Positions 6,100-7,621 of a DNA stretch of 7,621 nucleotides are shown piece after piece. The stretch comes from an uncultured Collinsella sp. (GTDB taxonomy: Bacteria; Actinomycetota; Coriobacteriia; Coriobacteriales; Coriobacteriaceae). The notes beneath the pieces are model-generated. The model searched no databases and was not told the origin of the DNA. It saw only the letters and a program-made list of their open reading frames with translations. The position numbers were made by a program, and so were the translations under genes. Positions within the stretch are counted from its first letter, which is position 1. Every line of letters starts with the position of its first letter. The stretch covers positions 1-7,621 of the forward strand of contig CABVAS010000073.1 of the NCBI GenBank assembly GCA_902496375.1. The letters are read 5' to 3'.

Positions 6100-6813
6100 G
6101 TTACGAATGTAACGGTCACTAATCTCAAGACTAATAATTCGAATCCGATTACTCCGAACAACGGTAGCGATGTCTCCATTAAGATCACCGATGGCAACAC
6201 CGGCAACACCTTTACTAATACATATGCACCCACGGGCTCTTGGACACCTCAGGTGACCAAGAAGGTTGATGGCGGCGAGATGAAGGCGTTCTCATTCGAA
6301 CTCGCGAACGAGGACGACCCGAACTTCAAAAAACCAGAAACGGCAACAATTGATCTCGCGAATTCCACTAACGAAAACGGTAATGTGAGAACGGTCGATT
6401 TCAAGCCGAAGACATATAAGCTCGAGAACCTTGAAAATGGTTCCAAAACCTTCACGTACTATGTGCGCGAGAAGGAAGAAAGTTTAACCTATCCGCATTA
6501 CAAGTTCGATCAGTCGGTCTATCAGATTACGGTCAAGGCAACTGACGGCTCTAAAGGCAAGATTAACATCTCTGCGACCTACAAGCAGATTCGGGATCGC
6601 AACGGTAATGAAGTGACCAACGACACGGACCACGACCTCACCGACACCTCCATCCCCACCTTCACCAACACCTACTCCACCTCTTTGCCCCTTTCTGGTA
6701 TGTCGGGCGTCACTCTGACGTACCTTGCCGGCGCGGCGGTGCTTTGCGCTGCTGCGGCCTGGATGCACATTCGTCGCAAGGCGAATGCGAAGGGAGGCGA
6801 GCGTCGTGAATAA
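6100..6813 (+). pseudogene. C-terminal part of the interrupted adhesin: isopeptide domain and LPLSG cell-wall sorting signal
   Basis: This segment continues the adhesin frame for 237 codons (full-length numbering 854-1090). It first supplies the missing last strand of the preceding domain, ending in FTNTY with N893, the expected isopeptide asparagine. A second Spy0128-like domain follows: VTKKVDGG at 905-912, FSFEL at 917-921, a YYVREKEE acid strand, YQITVKATD, and a closing FTNTY with N1043. Then come LPLSG (1049-1053, an LPxTG variant), a hydrophobic segment at about 1056-1077, and a basic tail with RRK and ERRE: a complete sortase signal. It has no signal peptide and no start with a convincing ribosome binding site; the GTG at 6253 and ATG at 6280 are poorly placed. 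I treat it as the stranded 3' end of one gene, not a separate protein. Its final 60 or so codons are richer in GC than the preceding part. Confidence 0.82.
6791..6797 (+). promoter_or_regulatory. Ribosome binding site of the major pilin, inside the adhesin 3' end
   Basis: AGGGAGG lies 8 bases before GTG 6806. It supports that GTG as the pilin start, although the codon overlaps the end of the preceding gene. The arrangement suggests translational coupling. Confidence 0.7.
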
Positions 6814-7621
6814 GAAAGTTTGCTCCTTCCCGATCTTGTTTGCGCTGCTTGCCCTCCTGATCGGCACCTGCGCGGTTGTGTTCCCCGCTTCCGCGCAGGC
6901 CGCGCCGACCTCGACCGGTTCCATCACGGTGAGCGGCACCGTGGCGAGCAGCTACGACGCCTACCAGATCTTTAGCGCCAACGTCGTCGACGGCGACAGC
7001 GACGCCAAGATCGCCACCGACCTCACCTGGGCAAGCGACGCCGTGCGCAACGCCGCGCTGCCTGTGCTGCACAGCGCCGGCATGCCCAATTCCCAGACCA
7101 CCGCGCAGGAAGCTGCCGAGTGGCTCAACACCGATTCCCACCTTACGAGCGCGCTGAGCGCACAGCTCGCTCGTTCCCTCAAGAGCTCTGGCGCCGTGTC
7201 CGTGGCCCTTAACGCGGGCACGACGGCCGAGCTGTCCTGTGGCTACTGGCTCATCGTCGCCGACGACGACGCCATCGCCCAAGGCGAGGCCGGCACCGCG
7301 CCGATCATGACCCTGGTCGGCGGCAGCGCCGTCACCGTCAAGCCCAAGGCGGCGACCCCCAAGGTGTCCAAGCATGTGCTGGAGGACAGTACCGCCGCCT
7401 GGCAGAAGGCCGCCGACGCCACGGTCGCCGACGACCTGTACTGGCGCCTTTCTGCCACGGTCCCGGCGGGCCTTACCGCCTACGACACCTATACGGTGCA
7501 GTTCGTCGACACCATGAGCGCGGGGCTCGACCCCTCCAAGGTCGCCGCGAGCATGCATGTGTACGTGGCGGCGGGCGCGGACGGCGGCTTCGACGCCGTC
7601 GCATGTGAGGGCGGCAACGCC
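6806..7621 (+). CDS. Sortase-dependent major pilin (isopeptide-forming fimbrial protein), 3' end outside the window
   Basis: From GTG 6806 the frame is open for 272 codons to the window edge. Residues 1-32 are a signal peptide (MNKKV start, Leu/Ala-rich core, cleavage after AQA). Residues 33-178 form an N-terminal pilin domain (SITVSGTVASSYDAYQIF at its start, GYWLIVADDD near its end). VTVKPK at 176-181 sits where backbone pilins carry the pilin-motif lysine, with K181 (or K179) as the likely sortase acceptor. From about 186 (PKVSKHV) a D2-type isopeptide domain begins, with LYWRLSATVPAG and YTVQFVDTMSAGL as recognisable strands. Backbone pilins of this type are usually about 450-550 residues, so roughly half is visible; a second domain and LPxTG signal should follow. 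It overlaps the adhesin gene by 8 bases and would be polymerised by a class C sortase and fixed to the wall. Codon use is strongly GC-rich, unlike the adhesin. Confidence 0.85.
   Translation, partial: MNKKVCSFPILFALLALLIGTCAVVFPASAQAAPTSTGSITVSGTVASSYDAYQIFSANVVDGDSDAKIATDLTWASDAVRNAALPVLHSAGMPNSQTTAQEAAEWLNTDSHLTSALSAQLARSLKSSGAVSVALNAGTTAELSCGYWLIVADDDAIAQGEAGTAPIMTLVGGSAVTVKPKAATPKVSKHVLEDSTAAWQKAADATVADDLYWRLSATVPAGLTAYDTYTVQFVDTMSAGLDPSKVAASMHVYVAAGADGGFDAVACEGGNA

Noticed and set aside
6253..6813. Independent small gene starting at GTG 6253
   Set aside because: No ribosome binding site or signal peptide precedes it, and it would begin inside an isopeptide domain strand in the same frame as the adhesin. 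It is better explained as the adhesin's stranded 3' end.
6710..7558. Minus-strand open frame of 282 codons opposite the pilin start
   Set aside because: It is Gly/Arg/His-rich shadow sequence. The plus strand has a signal peptide, ribosome binding site and pilin domains, and is simply left open by the window edge.

Overview
The window looks like the chromosome of a high-GC Gram-positive gut actinobacterium of the Coriobacteriia, most likely Collinsella or a close relative. This is inference from three things: GC-rich codon use in the housekeeping genes, an LPxTG-type sorted pilus locus, and dispersed palindromes with a GGGRCAGGC core, which I associate from memory with these genomes. No ribosomal or other marker gene is present to prove it.

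Layout, all genes on the + strand. (1) 1-452: the 3' part of mobB (molybdopterin-guanine dinucleotide synthesis). (2) 453-717: a gap with two palindromic elements, the first starting at the mobB stop codon. (3) 718-2004: a major facilitator superfamily transporter. (4) 2005-2213: a gap with a 65-base inverted repeat, another palindromic element and a plausible promoter. (5) 2214-3035: a Cof-type HAD phosphatase. (6) 3036-3540: a 505-base gap that begins with a fourth palindrome, turns AT-rich, and ends with a promoter, a leader hairpin and a strong ribosome binding site. (7) 3541-6813: a large secreted beta-helix surface protein with pilin-type isopeptide domains and an LPLSG sorting signal, interrupted by one in-frame TAA at 6097-6099. 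(8) 6806-7621: the start of a major pilin subunit, overlapping the previous gene by 8 bases and running off the window.

The last two genes form the beginning of a sortase-assembled pilus operon: a large adhesin or ancillary pilin followed by the backbone pilin. A class C sortase would be expected just beyond the window. The first three genes are ordinary, apparently unrelated metabolic or transport genes, each followed by repeat palindromes.

The most notable observation is the single in-frame stop in the adhesin. Reading frame, domain content and the link to the next gene all continue cleanly on its far side. The stop removes the last strand of one isopeptide domain, a whole second domain and the cell-wall anchor. 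It may be a recent inactivation, an assembly error, a phase- or population-level variant, or a read-through site; the sequence alone does not decide. I do not see a clearly novel system beyond this.
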